This document shows positions 1-7,944 of a DNA stretch of 64,000 nucleotides, piece after piece. This stretch comes from Thalassotalea psychrophila (lineage in GTDB: Bacteria > Pseudomonadota > Gammaproteobacteria > Enterobacterales > Alteromonadaceae), in the NCBI RefSeq assembly GCF_031583595.1, contig NZ_CP134145.1, positions 4,588,001 through 4,652,000 of the forward strand, in the 5' to 3' direction. The first letter of the stretch is position 1; the number at the start of each line of letters is the position of its first letter. A program made the position numbers and the translations under genes. A model generated the notes under the pieces. It ran no database searches and was not told where the DNA came from. It saw nothing but the letters and a program-made list of their open reading frames with translations.

Positions 1-60
1 TATAAGTACGTTTAGATTAAACTTTACTAGGATTAGCCGTATTTCTTAAAGCCACTACAA

Positions 61-83
61 AGTGACTCTTATCATGAGTCACT
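61..83 (-). terminator. Hairpin downstream of the GFA-family gene
   Basis: A perfect 8-bp inverted repeat (AGTGACTC / GAGTCACT) around a 7-base loop lies 32 bases past the stop codon of the minus-strand GFA-fold gene. The U-tract on the minus strand is short, so this is a possible rather than certain terminator. Confidence 0.4.
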
Positions 84-114
84 GATGGCTTACTTTATAT
101 TAAGAACTACTAAA

Positions 115-669
115 TCAGGCAAGAACCTTCATGCCAAGGGCTTTGATATTCATAACCCAAGGATGGTGATACTCTTCAAAACCGGTAATCTTTGGTGGTG
201 GAAAGCTCTGATCTGCGAAAGTGCCGATTTTGACACCAATACGAGAATTATCTGTATCTGCCGTGTAGTAAACTGTCGATGCGCATTCAGGGCAGAAATA
301 GTATGTAGCGCCTTGATCGGCACAAGTTCGATAAGAAACTGGCTTATCTCCAGGAAACTTCCATGTAGAAGATTTACCTTTAATTGTTATCTCTTCACGG
401 GGAAATCTCGCTTGCACGCTAAAAGCACTACCTGATTGTTTTTGACATAAGTAGCAATGACATAAGGAAACACGTTCAGGGTCAGGACCTACATGCGTTA
501 CAGTTAGCTGCCCACAATTACATGAAGCTGTACGCGTTTTTATTGATGTATCACGAGTTTCTTCCTTAGTAGGAGAAACTCCGGCTCTGACATTAGCAGC
601 TATTAATACCGAGCCTAAGAGAGAAGCTCCTCCAGCCAATAGAGTTCGTCGAGTAAGTTTTTTTGTCAT
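115..669 (-). CDS. Tat-exported GFA (CENP-V/GFA domain) family protein
   Basis: This 184-residue protein has a GFA-type zinc-binding fold, named after the glutathione-dependent formaldehyde-activating enzyme; most members have no proven reaction. Visible zinc-ligand motifs are CNC at residues 50-52, CHCYLC at 70-75 and CPEC at 126-129, the usual family arrangement. The N-terminus carries a twin-arginine signal (TRRTLLAGG, residues 6-14, then a hydrophobic stretch ending near AANVRA), implying folded export to the periplasm. GFA proteins are normally cytosolic, so the leader is unusual. The gene is monocistronic as far as can be seen. Family membership is clear from the cysteine pattern; substrate and function are unknown. 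Confidence 0.8.
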   Translation of the reverse strand: MTKKLTRRTLLAGGASLLGSVLIAANVRAGVSPTKEETRDTSIKTRTASCNCGQLTVTHVGPDPERVSLCHCYLCQKQSGSAFSVQARFPREEITIKGKSSTWKFPGDKPVSYRTCADQGATYYFCPECASTVYYTADTDNSRIGVKIGTFADQSFPPPKITGFEEYHHPWVMNIKALGMKVLA

Positions 670-942
670 TGAAAATTACCTTTTATCTTAATGATAACTT
701 AAGCTCTCAATGCTTTAATCTCAGTGAGGTATTAGTGACCAATACTGTAGATTAGCTCTGTTAAAAGTATCACTAACATATTAAAAATTGATAGTTCACA
801 TTACCATGATTAAGTATAGTATAAGTATTGTGAATTTAGACATTTATATTGGTCAAGGATTGAACGACCGTTGATTCGTCTTACCCTATTTTCGTGGACA
901 CACTACAATTGTTGTAGAGACTAAAACCCCTTGGGTTAGTAT

Positions 943-1209
943 TTACTTTCTTTCGTAAAATTTATTTTTAAATATATCATCCGGAATACTATAAGTACCG
1001 CCTATTTGAGTAGGCTTTAAATCTGGGTGTCCAGAGTAGATATTGTTTAATATATTACAAACAGGCCCCATCACTTCACCAGCCTGAAGCCTGTACTTAT
1101 GGAACTCTTCTTCTGAGTATTTATCTTGAACGAATGCTGTACTCTGATCCATTAATGCATTTATTTGTAGCATTAAGATTGATAGTTTTTGAGCATCATC
1201 GTTAGTCAT
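943..1209 (-). CDS. Small hypothetical protein, 88 aa
   Basis: I do not recognise this 88-residue protein. It has no signal peptide or membrane segment. The N-terminal half looks helical (DDAQKLSILMLQINALMD) and the C-terminal third is polar. A good ribosome-binding site (AGGAAAA, about 4 bases before the ATG) supports translation. It is flanked by a 273-bp upstream gap and a 214-bp downstream gap and does not appear to share a transcript with either neighbour. It is a probable real gene with no assignable role. Confidence 0.55.
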   Translation of the reverse strand: MTNDDAQKLSILMLQINALMDQSTAFVQDKYSEEEFHKYRLQAGEVMGPVCNILNNIYSGHPDLKPTQIGGTYSIPDDIFKNKFYERK

Positions 1210-1352
1210 AATTTTTCCTGTACATATTGCAGTTTAGTATCTCTGAAGGGGGCCCTGAGTGTAAGCGACTTCCTATCCCTCTGAAAGTTAAAATAAATCA
1301 ACCACTTACTCATATCCATCCTATTGATATTTACTTGCATGTCAAAGGCAAA

Positions 1353-1386
1353 AAAAGAGCTAGAAAGATATCTTTCTAGCTCTTTT
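1353..1386 (-). terminator. Rho-independent terminator of the Rieske oxygenase gene
   Basis: A 34-bp perfect palindrome centred on GATATC starts 38 bases past the stop of the Rieske oxygenase gene. On the minus strand the stem ends in a run of seven T, as expected for an intrinsic terminator. Confidence 0.8.
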
Positions 1387-1423
1387 AAACACCTGGCCTT
1401 TAGTAAGCTGGGGTTAAGGCAAG

Positions 1424-2644
1424 TTAAACAACAAAACTATCTTTCGAATTTGCTGATTCCGTTGTTAAATTATCAACGTCTTTTTCAAATTCATTTTTAG
1501 CAGTCGCTTTTTTAATTGGTGCAACGGTTGGCATTTTTTCAAATACCCAACCGTCACCGTTTGCTTCGGCTTCACGTCGGCCAGGAGATGCAACGGTTAA
1601 CACTTGCTTACCTTTGTGTTTATCACGCTCATCCATGTCTATTTGCCAACCTTTTTCTTCAACCAGTTTACGACGTGCCATACGGAATGTACTCATAAAC
1701 TTATCAGACTTAACCGACACTTCATTAGCTAAAGTTTCAGGTAAGTAATACGGTTGTGTTGCTTCAACAATTTCAGCATCTTCGAGTAAAATTGTTTTCA
1801 ATCGCTTAACTGAACCTTTATCAAAGATATCTTGTTTGAAGAATGATCTAAACTGCCATGCAAACGTTTTAGTTGTGTGTTCATCTATCGGCGTATTGGC
1901 ATCAAACATAACAATTTGCCACCCTTCTCGTAAGTCGATTTGAATACGCACAATCATACCAGGCAAGTGCCACTCAGGGTGAACGCGAGTTTCTTGCTTA
2001 TCCTTGCGGATAAAGTTACGCCAGCCTAAAAAGCCACCTTTTAATTGTGGGGGAAACATTACGTTAGTAGAGCGAGCCCACCATTCATGCTTTTCCACTT
2101 CGTCAATATAGTTGTCTTCAGCCGTACTTGGGTAACCAAATACTGGGTGAACAAATGATGCGTGAGCAATATCAATACCGTTTTCAACAACGCGGGAAGC
2201 TTCTGCCTTCCAAACGAAATCAGTTTTTAAAGCCTTCCATTTTGGATTGTCATATTCTGCTAATGGTGGGATTGGGTAACGTTCTTCTTCAGGAAGGTCG
2301 CCCATAAATACCCAAATCATACCGTAATGTTCTTCTACAGGGTAAGCATCAACTTTGAAACGATCTGGTACTTTAAATTCAGGACCTTCTGATGGAATTT
2401 TTTTACATTTTCCAGCGCCATCATATTCCCAACCATGGTAAGGACATACAACGCAGTCACGTTTTTCATTAACCCAACCACCAGCTAGCGAGCCACCGCG
2501 ATGTAAACATACATCCGCCATAGCTTTAACTTTACCTTCTAAATCTCTAAACAAAACGAGATTCTGTCCCAATAGTTTTGCTTTTACTGGTTTATCTTTT
2601 ACTGCTTCTGACCATTCGGCCACATACCATAGATTTGTAATCAT
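1424..2644 (-). CDS. Rieske [2Fe-2S] non-heme iron oxygenase, catalytic subunit
   Basis: This 406-residue enzyme is the terminal oxygenase of a Rieske-type mono- or dioxygenase. It inserts oxygen into, or demethylates, an organic substrate in the cytoplasm using electrons from a separate reductase. The Rieske cluster ligands are C46-x-H48 (CLHRG) and C67-x2-H70 (CPYHGW). The mononuclear iron motif is N155-x2-D158-x2-H161-x4-H166 (ENGIDIAHASFVH). Length and single-subunit layout resemble the VanA/PobA-like demethylase and monooxygenase group more than the two-subunit dioxygenases. No VanB-type reductase is adjacent; the divergent rubredoxin/rubredoxin-reductase fusion is the obvious electron-donor candidate, which is inference. 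A palindromic terminator follows the gene. Substrate is not readable from sequence. Confidence 0.9.
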   Translation of the reverse strand: MITNLWYVAEWSEAVKDKPVKAKLLGQNLVLFRDLEGKVKAMADVCLHRGGSLAGGWVNEKRDCVVCPYHGWEYDGAGKCKKIPSEGPEFKVPDRFKVDAYPVEEHYGMIWVFMGDLPEEERYPIPPLAEYDNPKWKALKTDFVWKAEASRVVENGIDIAHASFVHPVFGYPSTAEDNYIDEVEKHEWWARSTNVMFPPQLKGGFLGWRNFIRKDKQETRVHPEWHLPGMIVRIQIDLREGWQIVMFDANTPIDEHTTKTFAWQFRSFFKQDIFDKGSVKRLKTILLEDAEIVEATQPYYLPETLANEVSVKSDKFMSTFRMARRKLVEEKGWQIDMDERDKHKGKQVLTVASPGRREAEANGDGWVFEKMPTVAPIKKATAKNEFEKDVDNLTTESANSKDSFVV

Positions 2645-3011
2645 TTATTGAAACTCCAACATTCGGTCACTTATTATTTTCATTATTGTTATAAGTTCGA
2701 CCTAAAGAATAAGATCACTTGCGTTGAAAAAAAAGCTATAAAAAAGAAAACTTAGATGTAGATCAAAAATGGCAAGTACATTATCTTTCACCTAGTTTGT
2801 TTAACTAATGACAATCAGTATGCTTTAAATATAAAGGTATATCAATATAACATTTGTGATTTTTTTATGGTAATTTGTCATAAGTCAACTTTGCGTATAA
2901 ACGCACTATGCAGCTTTACATTTTTCATTTATAACAAGAGCAATAGCAAAACTCGATATACACGGCGCCAAATTTTCCCGCCGTTTCTCAACAAAAATAG
3001 AGGTTTTCACA
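2645..3011. promoter_or_regulatory. Divergent promoter region between the Rieske and rubredoxin-reductase genes
   Basis: This 367-bp gene-free stretch separates two divergently transcribed redox genes and must hold both promoters. It contains TGTTATAAGT at 2688-2697 and ATATAACATTTG at 2845-2856. Both resemble halves of the site at 9634-9647 in the other divergent promoter of this cluster. A small plus-strand ORF inside it overlaps the downstream gene and has no coding character. No regulator gene is adjacent. Confidence 0.5.
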
Positions 3012-4667
3012 ATGTCGCAGTACAAAGTATGGGAATGTCAGGTATGTGCCTGGATTTACGATGAAGCAAAAGGTTGGCCGGACGACGGCATAAAACCTGG
3101 CACTCGATGGGAAGATATTCCTAATGATTGGCTTTGTCCTGAATGTGGTGTTGGCAAAGATGACTTTGATATGGTGGCAATTTCAGACAGTGAAACCACG
3201 CCTGCTGCCGTTAGTTTAGAAAAAGCCGATGCTCATTTAGAAACACTTGAATACAGCATTTGGGAATGCCAAGTATGTTCATGGGTTTACGATGAATCGA
3301 AAGGCTGGCCAGATGATGGTATTGCACCAGGGACTGCATGGCAGGATATTCCTAAAAATTGGTTATGCCCTGAATGTGGTGTAGGTAAAGACGACTTTGA
3401 TATGCTAGAAGTTAAGCGTGTACAGGTGCAAGTTCCAAACCCAGCAGAGGCAACTGAGACTGCGGATGCAATAGGCACAGACACCACTGAAGATAATCTC
3501 CAAGTTGACCAAAGTAAACCTGCCATTGTTATTATTGGTACAGGTTTAGCTGGTTATAACTTAGTGAAAGAAATTCGTAAAAACGACAACACAACGCCAA
3601 TAAAGATGTTTACCAATGATGACGGTGCATTTTATTCAAAACCTCAGCTATCAACCGGTTTCGCAAAAAATAAATCTGCCCAAGAGTTAGTAAGCCAAAC
3701 AGCTGAGCAAATGGCTGAACAGCTGCATGCCGAAATCCATATTTTTAGTCCTATAACGGCCATTAATAGCCAAGCCAAAACCATCACTTGCAGTAAAAAT
3801 GGCGTGCATCATTATGGCAAATTAATTTTAGCGACAGGTGCAAGCTGCATTGAAGCACCATTAACTGGAAATGGTTTAAACCATGTTTATTCGGTTAATG
3901 ATTTAATCGACTATGCGCGCTTTAGAACGATTGCTAAACATAAAAAGAAAGTACTTATTATTGGCGCTGGTTTAATTGGTTGTGAATATGCCAACGATTT
4001 ACTGCAAACCGGTTTTGATGTTGAAGTAGTCGATCCTATGTCAACGGTATTGGCAAGTTTATTACCTGAAAAAGCATCTAAATCAGTTGAATCAGCATTA
4101 GCATTAGCTGGCGCTAAATTCCATTTCGGCACAATTATTGAGAAAATTGATACAGACGGCAGTGGCGTAAAGGCTACCTTGAAAAATGGTCAAACCATCT
4201 TTGCCGATATAGTCTTAAGTGCAATAGGCGTACGTCCAAACTTAGCCTTAGCAAATGCTGCCGCTGTCACAACCGAACGCGGTATTGTTACTAACCGACA
4301 ATTGCAAACATCAAACAGCGATATCTTTGCCATTGGCGATTGTGCGCAAGTAGAAAATCATGTGTTGTTTTACATATCACCGCTAATGGCACAGATTAAA
4401 GCATTAGCTAAAACACTAACTGGAACAGCAACGACTGTAAGCTATAACGCGATGCCAGTCATGATTAAAACAACGTTATTCCCTGTAGTAGTTAACCCAC
4501 CAGCACGAAATGCAGAAGGTACTTGGCATTATGAACAACAAAGTAATGACGGGGTGAAAGCGGTATTTAAAGATGCAAACAATCAAATACTTGGTTTCGC
4601 TTTAACAGGTGACCAAACTAGCGCACGCTCTGAGCTAGAGCAACATTGTCCTGCGATTATGCCTTAA
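3012..4667 (+). CDS. Double rubredoxin fused to FAD-dependent rubredoxin reductase
   Basis: This 551-residue cytoplasmic electron-transfer protein should pass electrons from NAD(P)H through FAD to rubredoxin iron centres. Two rubredoxin domains come first: iron ligands C9, C12, C42, C45 and C86, C89, C119, C122, each in CQVC...CPECG context. An acidic linker (about 135-168) leads to a pyridine-nucleotide-disulfide reductase module, with FAD motif GTGLAG at 176-181, NAD(P) motif GAGLIG at 318-323 and a second FAD motif AIGDC near 440. The two proteins are usually separate genes (AlkG and AlkT in alkane oxidation); one chain with two rubredoxins is uncommon. A good Shine-Dalgarno (GAGG) precedes the ATG. 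The divergent Rieske oxygenase is the likely partner, as no AlkB-type hydroxylase is in view. Confidence 0.9.
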   Translation: MSQYKVWECQVCAWIYDEAKGWPDDGIKPGTRWEDIPNDWLCPECGVGKDDFDMVAISDSETTPAAVSLEKADAHLETLEYSIWECQVCSWVYDESKGWPDDGIAPGTAWQDIPKNWLCPECGVGKDDFDMLEVKRVQVQVPNPAEATETADAIGTDTTEDNLQVDQSKPAIVIIGTGLAGYNLVKEIRKNDNTTPIKMFTNDDGAFYSKPQLSTGFAKNKSAQELVSQTAEQMAEQLHAEIHIFSPITAINSQAKTITCSKNGVHHYGKLILATGASCIEAPLTGNGLNHVYSVNDLIDYARFRTIAKHKKKVLIIGAGLIGCEYANDLLQTGFDVEVVDPMSTVLASLLPEKASKSVESALALAGAKFHFGTIIEKIDTDGSGVKATLKNGQTIFADIVLSAIGVRPNLALANAAAVTTERGIVTNRQLQTSNSDIFAIGDCAQVENHVLFYISPLMAQIKALAKTLTGTATTVSYNAMPVMIKTTLFPVVVNPPARNAEGTWHYEQQSNDGVKAVFKDANNQILGFALTGDQTSARSELEQHCPAIMP

Positions 4668-4693
4668 TTCAATCTACAAAGAGTAAACTTAAT

Positions 4694-4722
4694 GGCCATT
4701 CTTTTGAGTGGCCTTTTGCTTT
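4694..4722 (+). terminator. Terminator of the rubredoxin-reductase gene
   Basis: An 8-bp stem (GGCCATTC / GAGTGGCC, one G-U pair) with a TTTT loop is followed by TTTTGCTTTTT, 26 bases after the stop codon. Confidence 0.75.
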
Positions 4723-4824
4723 TTAGCATTTAAGTAGCACAACCTATTTGCCATAATGTTATAACCATAGTACATTTGATTCATAGTCAAACATTAAAAC
4801 AAATTTAAATAAGAGTTAATCGAG

Positions 4825-5799
4825 ATGTCAGAGAATAAACCAAGTAAATTTCAACAAGCAATTACCGGTGAGTGGCATGGTTTGCCATCAGTTTTCGATG
4901 CCGATGGTAGTCATACAGGATTTAATAAAGTTAATCGTTCTTCAGTTTTTGAAGGTGACAAAACCACATACTGGATGGAAACCAATTTTCAAAACTCTGG
5001 GCCATTACGCAACCGTTTCGATACTGCCGGTGCTAAATTTGAATTTGGCGTAATTGATAGCGATAAAGACCGTGTTTATTGTGGTCCTGATTTTATGGGA
5101 TCGGGTAAGCCTTATGGTTTATTGGTAGACTCGAATTACTATTCACCAGGTTGGAATACCGATTTACGCACGGTTAATTTGATTTTGCCAGAGCATGGAT
5201 TACAAGTTTACTCGTCACAGTTATTTGAAGCCGATACGCTGGTAGCAGTATTTAATGGTTTATATGTAGTAACTCAAGATCACGACACCAACCCTGAAAC
5301 ACAGAAATTTGTAGAAAACTTTTTAGAACAAGAACAATTAGATGCTAAAAAGCCATTCATTTTACCGGTTAAGACTTCGGGACAGTGGACTGGTACTCTT
5401 GATGTGCATGATGCATCACAAGAAAAAATAGGTACCACCGATGTGGTTATCGATTATACGCCAACATCACTGCGTAGCGCGACCGTAACCGTTACGATGA
5501 CTGGCGCTATTGAACGTACCTTTAGTTATAAACGTTCACGTGTTGATAGTGTGCATAGCTTTGAAGGCCCAGATGTTTACGGTAATGGCCGCGCTTATGG
5601 CCGCTACTTATGGAGCACTCAACACTTTTATGGTGAAGCGTTTAAGTTAAAATCACGCGATACACTGATCGATGATAAATACAGCTTATGTTCGGTTTGG
5701 CAGTTCTATCAATCAAATAATGAACTATATACAACTTTTGGTGTGCTTGATTGGACTGAAGGTGAAAACGTGCTTGCCGCTCGTTATGTTAAAGATTAA
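4825..5799 (+). CDS. Unknown protein with internally duplicated domain, 324 aa
   Basis: I cannot assign a function. The 324-residue protein has no signal peptide or membrane segment, and is rich in beta-type and aromatic residues. It contains two related halves, about residues 15-155 and 186-324. Each begins with a G-x-W-x-G motif (GEWHG 15-19; GQWTG 186-190) and contains a matching glycine/aromatic block (GPDFMGSGKPYG 87-98; GPDVYGNGRAYG 248-259). This suggests a duplicated calycin or lipocalin-like barrel, as seen in some ligand-binding proteins; that fold assignment is inference. The gene ends 9 bases before the flavin reductase, whose ribosome-binding site overlaps its stop, so the two are coexpressed and probably work in the same catabolic pathway. 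Confidence 0.7.
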   Translation: MSENKPSKFQQAITGEWHGLPSVFDADGSHTGFNKVNRSSVFEGDKTTYWMETNFQNSGPLRNRFDTAGAKFEFGVIDSDKDRVYCGPDFMGSGKPYGLLVDSNYYSPGWNTDLRTVNLILPEHGLQVYSSQLFEADTLVAVFNGLYVVTQDHDTNPETQKFVENFLEQEQLDAKKPFILPVKTSGQWTGTLDVHDASQEKIGTTDVVIDYTPTSLRSATVTVTMTGAIERTFSYKRSRVDSVHSFEGPDVYGNGRAYGRYLWSTQHFYGEAFKLKSRDTLIDDKYSLCSVWQFYQSNNELYTTFGVLDWTEGENVLAARYVKD

Positions 5800-5808
5800 G
5801 GAATTTAT

Positions 5809-6303
5809 ATGACTAAGCCAGGTATTGATCCAATACAGTTTCGAAATGCTTTAGGCAAGTTTCCTACCGGCGTTACCATAGTAACCACCAAATTTGGTGA
5901 TGAACTAATTGGCATGACTATAAGTAGTTTTAACTCCGTGTCACTAGATCCGCCATTAATTTTATGGAGCATCGATAAGGGTGCTCGGTCATTACCTGCT
6001 TTTAAAGAAGCAAATCACTTTGCCGTGCATGTGTTAAGCGAAGAACAGCAAGATTTATCGAACCTATTTGCTCGTCAAGGCGCAGATAAATTTGCTAATG
6101 TTGAGCTAGAAACAGGTATTGCCGATGTGCCAATGCTTAGTGAATACTGTGCTCGTTTTCAATGCCAAGTTGAACATCAATACGAAGGCGGTGATCATGT
6201 AATTATAGTTGGTCGAGTGCTCGATTTTGACGCTCATGATGGCAAAGATCCATTGGTCTTCCATTCTGGTCGATACGCTCAAATTAGCAAATCGGCCGTA
6301 TAA
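5809..6303 (+). CDS. Flavin reductase family protein (RutF/HpaC-like)
   Basis: This 164-residue protein belongs to the short-chain flavin reductases that supply reduced FMN or FAD to oxygenases, or act as flavin-binding partners. Recognisable blocks are FPTGVTIVTT (14-23), the flavin-site segment GMTISSFNSVSLDPPLILW and the C-terminal G-D-H-x-I-I-V-G-R segment. Length is typical. It is translationally coupled to the unknown gene before it (AAGGA overlapping the upstream TAA). No flavin-dependent monooxygenase is in the window, so its partner is unclear; support of the nearby oxygenase system is a plausible inference. A strong terminator follows. Confidence 0.88.
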   Translation: MTKPGIDPIQFRNALGKFPTGVTIVTTKFGDELIGMTISSFNSVSLDPPLILWSIDKGARSLPAFKEANHFAVHVLSEEQQDLSNLFARQGADKFANVELETGIADVPMLSEYCARFQCQVEHQYEGGDHVIIVGRVLDFDAHDGKDPLVFHSGRYAQISKSAV

Positions 6304-6323
6304 TGACTAATAGCAGCTAAAAG

Positions 6324-6360
6324 AAAAGGGACCTGTTGGTAACAACAAGTCCCTTTTTTA
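6324..6360 (+). terminator. Terminator of the unknown/flavin-reductase operon
   Basis: A long hairpin pairs AAAGGGAC with GTCCCTTT, with an inner TGTTG/CAACA stem and a GTAA tetraloop, followed by a T-run. It lies 21 bases past the flavin reductase stop. Confidence 0.85.
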
Positions 6361-6414
6361 TTTAAACTAATTTGTACTAAACTGACTAAATAAAGTCTTA
6401 ATTGGAGCATCTAG

Positions 6415-6852
6415 ATGAAAATAGCCTTTGCCTGTTTATTAACACTGACAAGCACATTCAGTACTTTGGCCGCAACTCTAACCGTTGAGGTTCACGATAT
6501 TAAGTCGACCAAAGGTGATATCGTTGTTACCGTATATAATAGCTCAAAAACCTGGTTGGAAGACGGCAAAAAAAATATTGTTAAGCAGCATGTTGTTAAC
6601 TTAAAAGATAAGGTTATCGAAGGTGTTTTAATAACCCAAATAGAGCTACCAGAAGGCGAATATGCATTGCAAATTTACCAAGATTGGGACCAAAATAAAG
6701 AGATGGACTCTAATTGGATAGGTATGCCCAAAGAGCCTGTTGCCACTTCAAATAATGCCAAAGGTTCGATGGGGCCGCCAAGTTATAAGGATGCTAAATT
6801 CACGCTTTCAGAATCTGGTACAACGCAAATTGTCAATATTGTAGATATTTAG
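6415..6852 (+). CDS. Secreted DUF2141 family protein
   Basis: This 145-residue protein has a Sec signal peptide (residues 1-19, MKIAFACLL... ending in LAA) and a single beta-sandwich domain of the DUF2141 type: TLTVEVHDIKSTKGDIVV, a central LPEGEYALQIYQDWD and an N-W-I-G-M-P-x-E-P block. DUF2141 proteins are small periplasmic or secreted proteins of unknown function, common in marine Proteobacteria and Bacteroidetes. It has its own GGAG ribosome-binding site and is separated from the upstream operon by a terminator, so it is probably unrelated to the catabolic block around it. Confidence 0.8.
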   Translation: MKIAFACLLTLTSTFSTLAATLTVEVHDIKSTKGDIVVTVYNSSKTWLEDGKKNIVKQHVVNLKDKVIEGVLITQIELPEGEYALQIYQDWDQNKEMDSNWIGMPKEPVATSNNAKGSMGPPSYKDAKFTLSESGTTQIVNIVDI

Positions 6853-6885
6853 TTTTATTAAATAGCGCCAATATTTAGAAAAAGT

Positions 6886-6926
6886 GCACCGTCATCCCAC
6901 CGTGCTTTTGGGTGGGACCTCCTCCA
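6886..6926. repeat. REP-like intergenic palindromic element
   Basis: An inverted repeat (TCCCACC / GGTGGGA, 9-base loop) is preceded by CGTCA and followed by CCTCCTCCAG. This matches the style of dispersed GTCATCCC...GGGATCTCCTCC elements known from intergenic DNA of marine gammaproteobacteria. No U-run follows, so it is a poor terminator. Only one copy is visible here, so dispersal is inference. Confidence 0.45.
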
Positions 6927-7020
6927 GTTTCAAGGTGGCTCTGAACAGCAACTTTATGCCAAATTCAACCACCTCATAATTCGTAAAAGCCGCAAAGTAG
7001 ATAAAAGACCGGCCTCTTCT

Positions 7021-7944
7021 TTATTGTTGCTTGCTAAAACAATCAAGAATTTCACTGGCATGAGCAAACCAAACATCATCTCTACTGGCAAAATATTCTA
7101 ATACTTGTTCCAACTTCGCAATACGGTGCGGTTGACCTAATAACCAAGGATGAATTTGTAATGCTAAAATTCTCCCTCCTTGGGTATTAGCTTCATCGGC
7201 TAGCATCTGTGTTGCATCGATAATTTGCTCGGCATAGCTTTGTTCACTATGCAGGTTATTCATCAGCACAAATTGATCGCTAAGTTCTGTCGACAAAGGC
7301 ATTGACCACATATCACCGTTATCTGTTTTAAACACATAAGGCATATCATCATTTACCCAGTCACAATGAAATTCAATACCGTTTTGTTTTAATAACTCCG
7401 GTGTGTTGTCACTTTGGTTTTTTGCAGGACTTAACCAACCACGAATAGGTTGACCGCTAAGCTCACGTAACCGATTCACGCTTTCACTAACCAGCTTGGC
7501 TTCTTCATCAATGTTTTGTCCACCGAAATGCAGACTATCCATATTCCAGCCATGACAGATTATTTCATCGCCGCGCTTGTTAATTACATCGAGCAAGTAT
7601 GGGTTTTGCTCGGCAAGCTCGGTGTTCATTGCAAATGTTGCTTTTATTCCATATTTATCGAACGCTTTTAAAAACCGATATAGACCAACACGATTACCAT
7701 AATCTCGTAAACTAAAGTGGCGTAAATCAGGATACGGCATGGTCATACCGCCAGGTACTTTAAATGGAATGCCTTTTTGATCTAACGGGTATTGTTGCAA
7801 ACCAACATTAACCCACACCGCCAGCTTTTTACCTTGTGGCCAATTGACCGGTTTTCGCTGAGCCAACATGCTCCAATCATAGCGCTGATGGTCCATGCCA
7901 TAGCTGCGCTCACTATATTCTAAATAACTGTTATCTAATGCCAT
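7021..7944 (-). CDS. PuuE-like NodB-fold hydrolase (polysaccharide deacetylase superfamily), copy 2
   Basis: This 307-residue protein belongs to the NodB superfamily but resembles its PuuE (allantoinase) branch more than sugar deacetylases. It has RDYGNRVGLYR early, HGWNMD mid-protein, SPAKNQSDNTPELL and the DWVNDDMPY block, ending with the QIHPW histidine. The canonical metal-binding TFDDG motif is absent, as in PuuE. The likely reaction is hydrolysis of a cyclic amide, ureide or similar C-N bond in the cytoplasm. Its start overlaps the stop of the related upstream gene (TAATG), so the two are translationally coupled. Two divergent copies in tandem suggest either a hetero-oligomer or successive steps. 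Confidence 0.82.
   Translation of the reverse strand: MALDNSYLEYSERSYGMDHQRYDWSMLAQRKPVNWPQGKKLAVWVNVGLQQYPLDQKGIPFKVPGGMTMPYPDLRHFSLRDYGNRVGLYRFLKAFDKYGIKATFAMNTELAEQNPYLLDVINKRGDEIICHGWNMDSLHFGGQNIDEEAKLVSESVNRLRELSGQPIRGWLSPAKNQSDNTPELLKQNGIEFHCDWVNDDMPYVFKTDNGDMWSMPLSTELSDQFVLMNNLHSEQSYAEQIIDATQMLADEANTQGGRILALQIHPWLLGQPHRIAKLEQVLEYFASRDDVWFAHASEILDCFSKQQ

Noticed and set aside
85..435. Plus-strand ORF of 116 codons
   Set aside because: It lies antisense to the GFA-family gene, whose cysteine motifs and signal peptide are clear; the plus-strand translation has no family features.
2867..3064. Plus-strand ORF of 65 codons in the divergent promoter region
   Set aside because: It overlaps the rubredoxin-reductase start in another frame, has no ribosome-binding site and no coding character.
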